A stretch of 64,000 bases of DNA from Sphaerosporella brunnea (lineage: Eukaryota; Ascomycota; Pezizomycetes; Pezizales; Pyronemataceae), in the NCBI GenBank assembly GCA_008704415.1, contig VXIS01000053.1, positions 62,001 through 126,000 on the forward strand, read 5' to 3'. The position numbers and the translations under genes were made by a program. This document shows positions 1-11,780 of this stretch, in pieces. Within the stretch, counting starts at the first letter, position 1. Each line of letters starts with the position of its first letter. Under the pieces are notes generated by a model that did not search any database, had not been told where the DNA came from, and worked only from the letters and a program-made list of their open reading frames with translations.

Positions 1-3000
1 CTGAGACTAAGGAACAACCTCCTCTCTCCGCCATTGCACCACAGCGATCGCTTGGATACTGCTACCAAGTTTCCAAGTTTTGGTCGGCCATAAAGCGAGC
101 GCATGAACCCAATGTAATAGTACCCTCCGTCTCGACTCTCGAGAATTAGTCCTCGCACCAGCTGCTCGCTCTGAAGAGGTGTAAAACCACTACCACTGGC
201 AGGCCAGAGCCCACTCCAATACTAACCCCACCGCCGCTCAACATGTGCTGCTTTAACAACTGCACTATCTGTACCGTGCACTACTCTGGAGCCAATTACA
301 AGTCCATGGTGGCTGCAGACGGTTGCTGGCTTCATCTCGTCCAGGCTAAGTACCCGCCTTTCCTTGAACATAGCAAAAGCTTCTCGATCGCTCACCTATA
401 CCTATTACACCTGATTCACGCCTCTTTGGTTTGGAAGGGTTTGATCGCAAAGGGGCGCTGGATGGTATTTGTCGCGATGGAGGTAGATCATATACCCACT
501 AGGTAGAGAACATCCTCGCCCTGTGCTCGACTTTCACCACACTGATAGTACCTACCTACAAACTAAGCAAGAGGAGGAGGAGCTTAAAAACATCGAATCA
601 TCTTGTTCTGGTTTAGAGTTTCTCACATATCAAAAACCAACAGAAAAAACTCTCCTATATTATAGTAATCCAGACATACAAATCCGCGGCTATAAAGTAT
701 TCACCGTTATAGTATACAGAAGGGAAAAAAATAGGAGAAAATTCCATGAGATCTCCAGGTGGTGCGCGTCTAGGGACGAACACCACACGAACCACATATC
801 ATTCCTCCACCAGCATTGTTAGCACCGCACTTGGCACATGTCCACGGATTCATTTTTGAATGGCGGATTTGTTCTTTGTTTGGTTGTTTGGTTGTTTGAA
901 TACCTGTTTGGTTGTTGGATGCCCACTCCTTGATCGACTGTAGGATTTATATATTATAATTGTTAGCGATGATGGAAAAGTGGTGACCTGAGAAGGGAGA
1001 TTTTATAAGCCCGAGAGCTGGTGCTAGGTACGTACAAGGGGCCATTAAATCTGCCTTTATACAGGATTTTAAAAGTGCAAATATCCCATGGTTGTCGTTG
1101 AAAATCACAACGAATACAAAAGAACACAGAAAACTGTTTGGAGGAGAGAGCAGGACTTCTGTAATGAATGCCTGTGCGCTCCTTTCTCGATGGTACAAAC
1201 AAAGAGGTGAGACCCTGCGAAACTTGAGACGACACAAACGTAGCGGTATAATGAGAACAACGTAAAGTAAACCTGCTTTAGCTAGCCTATCAATACCGCA
1301 AACATACTATTGCCCACCATGTGCATCATGGCTTGCATTTACGGCATATCATTAGAAGCGGCTATCAACTTCGATATTGGAAGCCTTCCCGTCGCTCTAT
1401 TGGGCCGAATAGAACAATTGCCTTAGGCCTAACGGCCGGCCTGCCCGCCTACAGACCGGTATTCTCAGCAGGCCAGCCTGCTCAGTAGAAACTTCCCGGC
1501 AGGTCTGCCTACGCAGCAGATGATCTACCCGTCGCCATCAAATTTTTTTCAATCTCCGAGACCAACAAGCCCGCAACCACACCTTTACATGATGTCTGCG
1601 CCGCGTTCCCGTTCAACTGCCTCGGAAAGCAGTATCTTTGCACCATTCACTGTTGAGAGCTATTGGGATTTTGATAAATGGCTTCACTCGCAAGAAAGTC
1701 GCATAAGTACCGTGTATTGCCGTCGTGGTAGTGATTAAGCAATGGTTGATATCCCCCCACAGCAAGCCAGAGAATGGGCGATCAAAAGTACAATTTTTAA
1801 TCAAAAGAAAGACGCTTTGAACAACTACGCGATTAAGAACGACGGTCAACTCTATTGCCTTCCATTCAAGACGAGCCCGGAACAAGGACGCCTACTAACG
1901 TCCATGATGGGCCCGACACCCCCTGCGCCACCGCCTGACGACAGTCATCATGTGGACGAGGAGGATGAATCCCAGCGCTCTCAGCGTGGGATGGATACTT
2001 AGATAGATAGAGTGCATGCGGGCGCGGCGAGCATTGCATCTTTCCGTGAAATCTGCTGCTGAATTACGAACATCACAAACCCCCAACGTAGCAAAAACAC
2101 AAACAAAGAAACGACCCCACGCAACTAATCCCGCGCCTCCACCCCCTCCTCCTCCATCTCCGCCCCCCCCCCCCCCCCCTCTCAGCCGAAGACACCGGAG
2201 TGAGCGTAGACAACTTCTTCCTTTCCTGCTGCGACTTCTTCTTTTTCTGCTGCGGCTCAACTTGTGGTGGCTGTGAAAATCCCTCGGTGTCAGCGAGGGA
2301 TCTCTTCTGTCCCACCGCTACTATCGGGGCGTCCGCCACCGGAAACTCCTCGAGCAATAGGGAAGCACCCTGCGTCTTCAGAGCATCGGTATACCGACAC
2401 TCTTCTATCATTTGGACTCAGGCATGCCCAACAAGCATGGGCGTGACAAGGACTCTTGGGGAGCCTGTAACTCGTATTACACGAGGTCACTAAGGTATCA
2501 AGCGTGAGCGACATGGAGTCATTCGCCTCCAAGTAGAGACCGATGGGCAACTGAGTAAAAACCGTGGGCCATCACTAGAAATCATTTGAATCTGTCGGCA
2601 GGTCAAGTGTCCGATGCCGTAATCTTTTCGTACGGGAGAGAAAACGATCAATGCCGGTTGTGGTGGGGATGCGTGAGCGCACTTCGCATGATTAAACATC
2701 CGCGATGTCCGAGTCTTTACATGACGAACTTCCCGCGGGGGATAAAAGAACAAGATGCACCGGAAATGGAAAACACCCGAAGCCACAAGCGAAAGAGTGA
2801 TGCGGCAGCGGTGGCACTCAACCTTTGTACACCGGGTCTTGAGACGCCGAAATATCGGAAGACCCGGCAACATGAGGAAGAGATATTCCGCAGAGAGCCG
2901 TATCTGACGACGCCGGCCCCCTTTTTTTGCGCCCCTTTTGGAGATCTGTACTGTGAATGGTAGTGGACAGCAATCCGAAGAAACGTGACTTCGTTGAATT

Positions 3001-3768
3001 ACGGGGCCTGCAGTGGTGACCTTCAATTGAGCAATGCTGTAGCTACGAAAACCCGCCTAAGACGCACGAGAAAGCCGATGGCCAGGCCACACCATGGTTG
3101 GTACCGCCCAATCAGTTCGATTCTTCGCATATGATAGCTAGACGCCATCCGTCTGTCGCCGCCGCACCGCTGCCAGCATATTCCCTTCGCTGCAGCAAGA
3201 TAGAAAACAACCCCATGAAAAGACCACAACGACTAACTGACGATGCCGGGAGGTTGCCTTTGCGCCGGACCTGCAGGCCCGGCGGGGTAGCTCGTCACCG
3301 AATCGAACTGCACGCTGCTCCATATGTGAAGGCTGCATGAAGGACAGCGCCTTTCGAATTGATGTGCTCAGAATTCCAAGGTAGCCTATAGACAATCGGA
3401 TATTATGTGGCTACCTTGATATCGATGCGAGCTCTGTGTGATCGCGCATACCGGATATACTCCACTCCTCACGCGCCAGTAAGGAACCTTGCCAAAGCCC
3501 CTTGCTCTCGTCCCCATGCTTGAGCCTGACGGTATAGCAGATGATGGTCTCTCCTTGAGCTGGGCTTTACGGTCCCACAAAGAGAACGAGTGATTCTACG
3601 TGACTGGCTGGGGGTACAACAACACCACTTGGCCCTTAAACAGATTCCAGGCGGCGGAGAACTCAAACAAATGCACTTGGGCACGAGTTTCTTCTATTGA
3701 AAGATGTTTTGAGCCCATCTAGACGCCCTAATAATGCATTCTATGAACACCTGAGACTGTGGTCCCAT
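1..3768. other. Gene-poor stretch without a recognisable gene
   Basis: I see no convincing gene here. Several open frames of 70-180 codons exist on both strands, but none shows a family motif, a plausible exon structure or consistent coding character. Around 2130-2180 there is a pyrimidine-rich run ending in a C tract. The open frames near 1520-2000 and 2586-2963 on the plus strand are the longest candidates and could be remnants of decayed genes. Confidence 0.5.
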
Positions 3769-5220
3769 CTAGCCATCAATCTCCATCTTTACCGCATCTT
3801 CAGAGCTCTCCGCCTGGCCATTTCCCTTCTTATCCTCGCCTTCCTCAGCCAGCTTCTTTTCAGCGCGTTCGCGCTTCTTTCTAGCTCTATTGCTCTCGAC
3901 CTCCTGACCCTTCCACCTCCTCTCCTTTTCTCCAACCACACCCTTATCTTCGCCTTTACTCTCCTTCACTTTCACCAACTCTGCCGCTTCCTTCTCCTGT
4001 TCCTCCGTCCATTCCCTTGGAAGTATGGCAAAGGTCAAAAAGGAAGTATGACTCTTGAGATCGGGTTCCTGCCTCGAGGTAAGGCGGCCCTCTTCACCGT
4101 TACCCCACATCTTGCGCCCATTCCCCTTTTTGAACCCCAGGCCTTGGAAATTCGCTTCCTCTCCCGCTGACAAGGCCACCTGTAGATCCTTGCGTTGTTC
4201 CCGAAAGTCGTTAACCCCCTTGAGACGCGTGAGCGCCTCAGCGATCGATCGCGGTCCTGCTCCGTCGTCGTAACCTCTCGGAACCTGTCTTCGAACCTCG
4301 AGGCGTTGGTGAGACAGCTCAACGGTCTGCACATCCACCCAGCCGTACTGGCGGAGGGTGGCGCATGTTCGGGTGACCTGCTCAATGCACGGAGAGAAGG
4401 TACAGATCCTGACCTCAGCCTCGGGGTCGAGCGCCGACTGTTCCGTGCGAGTGAGATGGGGGATCGCAAGCCAGGGAGCAGGAAGGTCCAAGAACACAGC
4501 GTTCGCAGCAGGGCTGATCGTCTCTCCTTCCTCCTCAAAGACCAGGAATCCCTCCGCGCACACATCCTTGTGGGTGATCCTTACGATCCCGTTGAGACCA
4601 TGGTTGGCGATCTCTTCCCGTAGCTTTTTGGCGCGCTCGGCATGGAACTCGAAACTCCAAACTTTCCCCTTCTTCTCGCCGTTCCATCCTAATCCATCAC
4701 GACCGTCGGGATAGCCACAATACGCCGCGCGAGCTGCGGCGTGGGTGAAGCTACCGCTACCGGCACCCGCTTCGATGACTTGGCTGCCGGGTTTCACGCC
4801 AAGGCGATGTAGGATGTAGGAAGAATCGGGAGTGTAGACGACTTGAGTTCTGTGCGGTAGACTGGAGGTCCAGAGTTCTGCTGTGGGTGCGAGAACATGC
4901 ACGAAGCCCGTCGCAGCAGGTTGATCGTCTGAATTGCGCTTTCGCTTTCGCTGATCGCGAGGGTCGGGATAGGATGGCGACGCGCGCACTTGCGAGCCGG
5001 GAGGAAGAGAGATAAATGAGCTGTGCGGAAAGGTGCCAAAGCGAGTCTGTAGGGTTGCATCGACAGAGAGCGGAACAGCTTGGTTGAAGTCGCGCTTCAG
5101 GTGAACGATGGCGGGAGTCAGGGAGGGCGTCAAAGCGTCGGGGATCGAAAAAAAGGCCGACACTGGCGGCCTCTCGGGGTCTGTAGCGCCTTGGGGAGGA
5201 GTGGGCTCGGAGGTGGCCAT
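3769..5220 (-). CDS. TRM61: tRNA (adenine(58)-N1)-methyltransferase catalytic subunit
   Basis: An uninterrupted 483-residue frame. TRM61 (Gcd14) methylates N1 of A58 in the T-loop of tRNAs, including initiator tRNA, in the nucleus together with the non-catalytic TRM6. The family signature is seen: an N-terminal segment ending in TRFGTFPHSSFI, a GSQVRASPSY stretch, VHVLAPTAELWTSSLPHRTQ and VVYTPDSSYI, then the SAM-binding loop VIEAGAGSGSFTHAAARAAY at about residues 147-166 and a VFLDLPAPW motif in the catalytic half. The C-terminal 90 residues are rich in Lys and Glu, a low-complexity tail. I chose the ATG at 5220 because it lies in a strong context (GCCGCCACCATGG). The frame stays open a little further upstream, but only from a non-ATG codon. 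The Dabb gene lies 404 bp upstream on the same strand. Confidence 0.95.
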   Translation of the reverse strand: MATSEPTPPQGATDPERPPVSAFFSIPDALTPSLTPAIVHLKRDFNQAVPLSVDATLQTRFGTFPHSSFISLPPGSQVRASPSYPDPRDQRKRKRNSDDQPAATGFVHVLAPTAELWTSSLPHRTQVVYTPDSSYILHRLGVKPGSQVIEAGAGSGSFTHAAARAAYCGYPDGRDGLGWNGEKKGKVWSFEFHAERAKKLREEIANHGLNGIVRITHKDVCAEGFLVFEEEGETISPAANAVFLDLPAPWLAIPHLTRTEQSALDPEAEVRICTFSPCIEQVTRTCATLRQYGWVDVQTVELSHQRLEVRRQVPRGYDDGAGPRSIAEALTRLKGVNDFREQRKDLQVALSAGEEANFQGLGFKKGNGRKMWGNGEEGRLTSRQEPDLKSHTSFLTFAILPREWTEEQEKEAAELVKVKESKGEDKGVVGEKERRWKGQEVESNRARKKRERAEKKLAEEGEDKKGNGQAESSEDAVKMEIDG

Positions 5221-5623
5221 GGTGGCGGCGAAGTCGAGAACTCTGGCGGGCAAAAATTAATTTTGGGGAAGTGCGGCGTACACGTGCGAGTGGGATTAGG
5301 GTGCTTGGGGGCTCTGGGTCATGGGCGCGCACTCGGTGGGTGCACTTCCCTCTTTCAATCGTGTCGTTCTGTCTACATGAACTGCAAATCAGTGAACAGC
5401 TAACCCCCCAACTTCCGATTTACTGTCCACTACGCAGAATCATCATTGTGGGGGCTTTGAGCTGGCACGAGCGTGCCATGTTGATATTCGCGGTCCCTGC
5501 CGCATTCACCAGCCAACGGAGAACCACAACACCATCAAGTCGACGAACGAGTTGTAACATCAATAATATTCACTACTGCGTTGCTCCATCTGCATTCAGG
5601 GTCTTTGCCGCACCAGCAGCTTT

Positions 5624-6061
5624 CTAGCTCTGGAAGTCGAGCACAATAACGTTATCGAGTCCGACGGCCTCGACAAGCTGAGTGGCGAACTTGGCGTGCT
5701 CCGGATCCTTCTGCACGTACCAATCGCGGTCCTCGACGCTGGCGAAATCTACGACGAACAGGTGCGTGAACCCTTTCTTCTCCGTGTCAGCACGGTCCGC
5801 ATGTAGATGCTCAGCGATGTGCGAGATGTACCTGCAACCCCTCGATAGAGCAATCGGGACCACCCCTGATGGAGAGAATGAAGGGTTCGCCGTCGGCGTT
5901 GCGAACGAGGTCCTTGAGAGCGAAAAATCCAGTGGTAAGCTGGCGGCTTAATCAGCATGGATTCCGAAAGCTCTGTCGCGAGAGGGAAGACAAACAGATG
6001 CGGCGACCTCAGCTTGAGCCTGGGTGAACTTGATAGCGACGATGTGGGTAACTGGAGCCAT
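5624..6061 (-). CDS. Stress-responsive A/B barrel (Dabb) domain protein
   Basis: A three-exon gene: 6061-5996, 5939-5832 and 5776-5624, joined by introns of 56 and 55 nt. It gives a 108-residue protein, the usual size of a single ferredoxin-like Dabb domain. It opens with MAPVTHIVAIKF, continues through GFFALKDLVRNADGEP and GGPDCSIEGLQ, and ends with the typical GFTHLFVVDFASVEDRDWYV segment and a DNVIVLDFQS tail. Splice phases agree at both joins (Ser-22|Leu and Gln-58|Lys). Dabb proteins form small dimeric barrels. Some are enzymes in polyketide cyclisation and others are stress-induced proteins with no known activity, so no precise function can be given. The only uncertain point is the first donor, GTTTGT. 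Confidence 0.88.
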
Positions 6062-6381
6062 TGTTGCTGGTCTATGGTTGTGTATCTCAGAGATGGCGGG
6101 GTGAAGAGAGATTTGCCGCTCAAAGCGGGGTGAACTGACAAGGATGCAGGAAGAGGAGAAGGGTTGAGTTCAAACAATGGAAGTATGCCGTAGAGCCGCA
6201 GACAACACACTCGCAAAAAAAACCCGGGGAGGGTTGAGCCAGGGTTAGGGCCTGAGTTAGGGAGAGAGGATTCGCTGTTGCGGTGACTCCCTGGCACCAC
6301 GATCAGTACTGCATTAGGTACATGTAAGGCGAAATAATCGACAGATTGAATCTATAAAGACACAATAGAGGCGTACTGCCC

Positions 6382-6492
6382 CGTCCTGACAACTTTTGCG
6401 GGTTGCCTTTTTTAGGCAGTCTCCAGGCTCAACTATCAGAATCTTAGCCTTCAAATCTTCCAAAAAGGCAACCCGCAAATGCCGTCAGGGCG
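6382..6492. repeat. Short foldback element, copy 1
   Basis: Imperfect inverted arms of about 30 bp lie at 6382-6412 and 6461-6492. Both arms share TTTGCGGGTTGCCTTTTT in one orientation or the other, and the outer ends read CGTCCTGAC and GTCAGGGCG. A second, more eroded copy lies at 48593-48662, and both are followed by CGTCTAAT. No coding capacity is seen. A separate inverted pair, with core TCCCGTGAGATTTT at 6557-6570 and its complement at 6715-6728, lies just downstream. The rest of the stretch to 7017 shows nothing else. Confidence 0.6.
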
Positions 6493-7017
6493 TCTAATGC
6501 CCGGTGAAACATAAAGCTTATAGGTTCTATTTGGCCCGGCACAGGAGTATGGATTTTCCCGTGAGATTTTAGAAGTATTTAGCCCGTTGCTTAGAAGGAC
6601 CCCTCCTTCTAAAAGCTGAACAAAATGAAAATTGAGTTTAAAAACCAGATTTTACAAATTCTGGTTCTCATTTTCAAGAGAGTACTGCGGCTTCCAAACC
6701 AACTTCCAGCTTCCAAAATCTCACGGGAAGTCATCCACAAAACATATTGCCGCTTGAGTTTGCAAAGGTATATATCCAGCGGATGCCCATCCTCAGAACT
6801 CGAACTTATACTTTGATTGATCGTAGGTACCCTACTTCTTTAAAAACATCTATATAATTCTTACCCCACACACCGAAGCTACAAAGTTTAATCCGGTGAA
6901 AAATCAGAAAGTTTGAACACAGCAGAGTTAAGCGACTGCACTAAGATTTTCGGTGGCCTCTTCCGGCGGCTTCGGCTTCCTTCACCTTGAACTTGTTGTG
7001 TTAGGAACGTTTCCGGG

Positions 7018-7482
7018 CTAAATAGCGAATGAAACACCTACGCTCTTCTTGCCCGCTGTATTGATAACAAACGGCTTCAACTCCACAACCCCGCTTAGCA
7101 TTTCCTCCAGATCGCCGAGCCTGATATTTCTAGCAAACATGCGTGCCAAAAATCCCAGTGTAGCGGCGGTGCCTTGCCTACAAATTTCGTAATAATCAAT
7201 CAAATTTTCGGGTTCTTTTTGCGTCCACTTTTCGATTTCGTCGTGGTAACGGATCTTGAGGAGCAGCAACATCGTTTTCTCATCCGTGAGGCCACATGGG
7301 TAACCGGCGCGGTCGTGTCTCAAGGTGCCGATTCCGAGCTTTATGAGAGTTTCCGCTGGCGCGTCCGAGCATAGGGTGCGGATCCGCGAATGGGCTCGGG
7401 AAAGCGAGTCCAAGTCTTTGAGCGTCTCCAGATGCGGGAGGACCTGTTGCAAAACCGATGCAGGAAGGCTGAGAAGCGACAT
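7018..7482 (-). CDS. F-box-like hypothetical protein
   Basis: A single-exon frame of 154 residues from the first in-frame ATG at 7482. The frame is open further upstream but without ATG. The N-terminus, LLSLPASVLQQVLPHLETL followed by DLDSLSRAHSRIRTLC, has the Leu-Pro start, alternating hydrophobic residues and final Leu/Cys spacing of a fungal F-box. F-box proteins join Skp1 in SCF ubiquitin ligases. The remaining 110 residues look helical and show no repeat or known substrate-binding domain. The protein is short for an F-box protein and may be a truncated copy. The call rests on the N-terminal pattern only. Confidence 0.55.
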   Translation of the reverse strand: MSLLSLPASVLQQVLPHLETLKDLDSLSRAHSRIRTLCSDAPAETLIKLGIGTLRHDRAGYPCGLTDEKTMLLLLKIRYHDEIEKWTQKEPENLIDYYEICRQGTAATLGFLARMFARNIRLGDLEEMLSGVVELKPFVINTAGKKSVGVSFAI

Positions 7483-7772
7483 GTTTTGGAACGTGTAACC
7501 CCGCCCATCTGTGTTTGTTTTATAGGTAATGGAAACCAAATGTCATACGCGCTTTGACTTTTGGCTTTGAACACATGGCCGGTACTGAGTTGGACTGAAC
7601 TCAGTTTTTTTTTTTTGCCGTGGTATTCGGAGAAAGGCGGACTGCTCTGGCTTCATGGGATACGTAAGATTCCCGATGCGATTCTCATCTGGCACTGAAT
7701 TCAACAACCTACTGTTGATTAGCGGGTGTTGAAAAATGGTTCTCTCGTAATCACTTGCGACCCCGTCCCTGA

Positions 7773-9540
7773 GTGTCAAGTTTTGCTCACGGCATTTCTC
7801 CTCAGTGGAACAATCATCAGCACTCTCACCTCACATGTCTCGTCCGAATCCTTTGGCCCTATGAAGTGGGCCTCGCCTACTTCTTCTTCACCTTTCGCGA
7901 CACCGAGAAGCAGCCGGCTCGGGACATGTTGGCTTCAACTATCACCCAGCTCTGTCATCAAGTTCGCCCAAGCGAGATACCACTGTCCGTTGATTCGTTA
8001 TTGGGTGTCCTTAGACTTCTTGCGACCAAGTTTCGGATGATTTCCCTTGCCCTAGATGCACTAGACGAAAGCTATCGAGAACCAACGCTGCAGGCTATAC
8101 GGGCCATTGCTGGTCGTGGGTCGGGACCGTCGAAACTCAACATTCTGCTGACCTCACGCCGAGAGCAGGATATCGAAGGACAAATAACAACGCTTTCTGG
8201 GGTTGAATTTACCAACATCTGATTCGAATTGTCGATAGTGGATTCAGATATTCGAAATTATGTCGAAGAGCGGCTTCAAGGACTGAAGTTTAAATATTTG
8301 AGCCAATCTCTACGGGCGGGGGTTAGTGAAAAAATTATCAAGGGAGGTGTTTTCCCCTTTTCGCTGTCACGCAGTGAATGGTGTCTGATGCAGAACAGGT
8401 TCCGGTGGGCAGAGCTACAACTCGCCCGGTTGGAGAACTGTCCAACGACAAAATATGTTAAGTCAGCTCTTGAGACGTTGCCCAAGGGTCTCGATGAGAC
8501 ACGTACGATCGGATCCTACAGCAAATACCTGAAGGCTGTGTAGAATACGCAAAGTCCGCTTGTATGTGGCTTTGCTATTCCGACCTCTTCCCCTAGAAGA
8601 ACTTGCCGAAGCTGTCATCCTCCGGCCTAGACGAGACAGATTCCATAACCCCCCAATACTCCTGTCTATTTGCGGTAGCCTCGTATCATACAACCATAAG
8701 GCCAACCGGACACGCAAAGCATACGTCGCTTTGTCTCGCTACTCTGTGAAAGAATACCTTCTTTCAAAACGGTTCCAGGGAAAAAAGGAATTTTCAGTGT
8801 ATGCCGAGGCAATTTGTCATGCTCAAAAAACCATCGGCGAATGTCGTTTAACGCACGTGCTGAACTTCAGCGCATGCATCAGGACAGGGACGTTTCGAGG
8901 GTTATCGGTACATTACCCCTCCCAGTCATGCGTTTCTCGAATATTGCGCGATGTTCGGGTTTCGCCATTTCGAAAAGACCGCTGAACACGATAGAGCTCT
9001 GATGGAAGCTCTTTTCTTTTCGCCATTTGACGGCGAAAAATTTCGTCCTTTTTTTTTGGTGCTCGGATTGGGGACTTCGAGGGATCCATTGTTTTTCGCC
9101 GCTCAGGAGGATTTATGTGGTCCTGGGGCAACTTTTACTCCAGAACGGGATGGACATTCATATCAACCATGTCTACAAGGACAATGGAATAGGTGTAGAA
9201 TACACATTTTCGCTCCAGGCGGCCTCCCGCCATACATCTGAACGTTTCTCACGATTGCTGCTCGAAAAAGGAGCGGATGCCAACACAATCGAAGGCGGAA
9301 ATGACACGGCGCTTAGCACAGCTGCATATTGTGGTAGGGAGGCCATCGTGAGACTACTCCTCGAAAAGGGTGCAGACATCAGGATCGTCGCAGTTGCGCA
9401 TTGGGTGCAGCTGCTGCCGGTCCCTTGCAGCTTGGTCTGAATAAATACACTGGCGATGCAGAAGAAATTATGGCCATGTTGGTCCGGCGGGTGCTGAAAT
9501 TGATGTCGTACTCCTCAAACTCGGTCGCGCAAGCCGTCAG
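7773..9540 (+). pseudogene. Decayed NACHT-ankyrin (NLR-like) gene
   Basis: Broken pieces of a STAND/NLR-type protein lie in order. First is a NACHT core fragment with FFFTFRDTEKQPARDML, a Walker-B-like LALDALDES and the downstream LNILLTSRRE. After an in-frame TGA at 8220-8222 comes the helical region with FRWAELQLARLE and ALETLPKGLDET. After a frameshift near 8540 comes the winged-helix-like RPLPLEELAEAV. At about 9190-9530 are two to three ankyrin units (LLLEKGADANT, IVRLLLEKGADI, EIMAMLVRR), the last in another frame. The P-loop (GxxxxGKS) that should precede is not found. In fungi such proteins act in non-self recognition and programmed cell death. At least one stop and several frameshifts make this copy non-functional as read. 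Confidence 0.75.
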
Positions 9541-11459
9541 TACCTAAGTGGGTATCACGCCTTCTTTACTTCAAATCTTGCTTCCGCGGAACTCACTGTA
9601 TCCGTTTTGATTTCTCTGTGGCCTGATTGGATGGTGTTAGAAATCGCGGAAATAGGTTATCGAACGGGCCGCAGGCATGGAGCATGAGGGGAACTTCTGC
9701 TGGAGATGATATATGTTTTTGACTTACAAGGGTCTATTTACCTTTTCAACTCTACTTTCCTAGTCTAGAGGAGGGTACGAGATGGAGCAGTTCGTTATTT
9801 TCTTTTCTTTGAATATTTTCTTTTTGTTTAACGTTTTGTGGATGTTTATTTTTGTCTTTAACGAAGAAAACATCACTGCCGTCATAAGCGGTCTCGAGAA
9901 CCTACAATATCGATCTATATTCTACGATACGTATTCTACTTGAGATGATTACACGAGCTGGAAAGCAGTTGCTGCGACCCATATTTCCCCAACATACAAA
10001 CCTCTAAAGTTAACGTTGCACTCTATCTTACAGCGCTTGAATAGAGAACGGCGCCGCCTCGAGCTCGGTGTCAGGGAGAAAGTCAGATTGAGCGGTCTGG
10101 ATCCAGCGGCCTGGAAGATGTTTTCAAACAACGCTCTTCGTGGTTCTTTTTCCACTAGGAACCCCATATCCGAATTCACGCCGAAGCAGAGCGAGCTGGT
10201 AAGCCGTACGGACTCCGGATCCTACATCCACGTAAACATGATTCTAGAGCTAGTTACGCTACGCCGTTGAGACTAACATTGACGAAAAGCGGTTGTTGGG
10301 AGGAGTTTATCGGACTCGAAAAATGAGTCTGTACATGGAACTCCCATTGGCTCTGGTTTAAGTGCCGCCACGGCAGCGGTTGGGAGCGCTTGCGTCGAGA
10401 AAAGCCCGCTTCATGAGTCATCGTCGCTCGGTTTCGGCGCAACTTTGTTTATTTTTTCAGTGTGGTTTTGCATCTAGCTCTGTATTCTTTCAGAACCGAA
10501 AACAAATGCCTAGTGATGGTGTGGGTGTAAATAGTATGTATTTATCGGCCCCTACTGGGTAAAGTACATACTACTCGATACGATCATAGCGACTTAGTAC
10601 CTTAGTGAAATTAGAAATATTTTGTAGTTGTATTCTGACCGTATGCATGCAGATGGTTCAGCGTGAGTAAACGCTGGTGGGACGGACGTCTCCACAGCTT
10701 CCGTGACGTTTTGGGGGGGGTTTAGACGTTGGAATCTGGCAAACCATGTGACGCCTTCATGCAAGGCTGAGACCGTATGTCAAAAGTTTTATTTCGAAAC
10801 TTGAAAGCCACCCACTGCGTAAAAAAACACAGATGATCATGCTTGGATGGAACGGCCGTTGAAGCTGCCGTTACCCCCCAGAACAGAGAATCAAGTTCCT
10901 TGCAAGCTGCCGCCCGAGCCGCCCGCCTTCTTTTTCACATTAACAACTATTCCTACCTGCCCCGCTATATAGCTCGTCCAGCCCCACTCCTCTCTGCTTT
11001 AATTCTCCCCCCCCCCTACCTATCGCAACACATGCCCTCCTCCTCCTCCTCATCTATCTTACTAGCCGATAGCCGCCCCCCCCAAAACCCCTTCCGCTCT
11101 ATGTACTAGTATACTCTATCTCATGTTTCCACTATATACCCATTATCCGTTATCTGTCTCTGCGACGCAAATTAACAAACTCTGGACACCGCGTTGTGGA
11201 GCATGGGTGGTCACTCGAGGTGTGATTCCTGCTGCTGCGCATGGATGGGGCTGCGCGCACTATATAGCCAAATGCAGCTATCACATGCAGCTACGTAATT
11301 GTATCTATCGAAGGCACTTTCGAGGCTGTGGGGGATACATACATAACGTCGAGTCGTTTGCATCGTGAGCCCCCCCCCCCCCCAACTCCCTGCTGCACCG
11401 GGCGGGCCCACCGATGGCGCACACTATCAGTGCCATAATGGTAACAAGGCGGAAACAAC
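9541..11459. other. Intergenic, no gene recognised
   Basis: This AT-rich to mixed stretch has open frames of at most about 88 codons and none with a recognisable motif. A pyrimidine-rich section at 10960-11110 and a C tract at 11369-11383 are low complexity. Confidence 0.5.
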
Positions 11460-11553
11460 CCCTTGTCAGGAGGCGGGTAACACCGCCTTGCAACGAGGCG
11501 GGTAACACAACGTCTTCACGAAGCGGTAACACCAACTTGTCACGAGGCGGTGG
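11460..11553. repeat. Short tandem repeat, about 26-bp unit, four copies
   Basis: Four imperfect copies of a unit close to CTTGTCACGAGGCGGGTAAC follow each other. They differ by small substitutions and by one or two bases in length. Units begin at about 11460, 11486, 11513 and 11538. The array lies 230 bp beyond the 3' end of the ankyrin gene. It resembles a minisatellite and has no evident coding role. Confidence 0.6.
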
Positions 11554-11780
11554 ATCGTGGAATAATTAATTAACTGGCTCCGACACAAGCTCAATCACAA
11601 ACACAGGGAGAGAAATCCATGTATGCAAGAAATCCAAAAACGTAACAGATTCACAAGAAATCCATTAATGTAACAAATCCAGGCGGATATTAGGTATTGT
11701 AATACACACAAGCAACCAGACCAGTTCTATCGGGTATGAGGTATGTCTATCGCAACTCCACAACGCAAAATCAAAGCCTT

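Noticed and set aside
1895..2260. Minus-strand frame of 121 codons with a Gly-rich stretch
   Set aside because: The Gly run is the translation of a C-rich low-complexity tract. No motif or start context supports it.
3769..4623. Long plus-strand frames opposite TRM61
   Set aside because: They are antisense shadows of the TRM61 gene, whose family motifs are clear on the minus strand.
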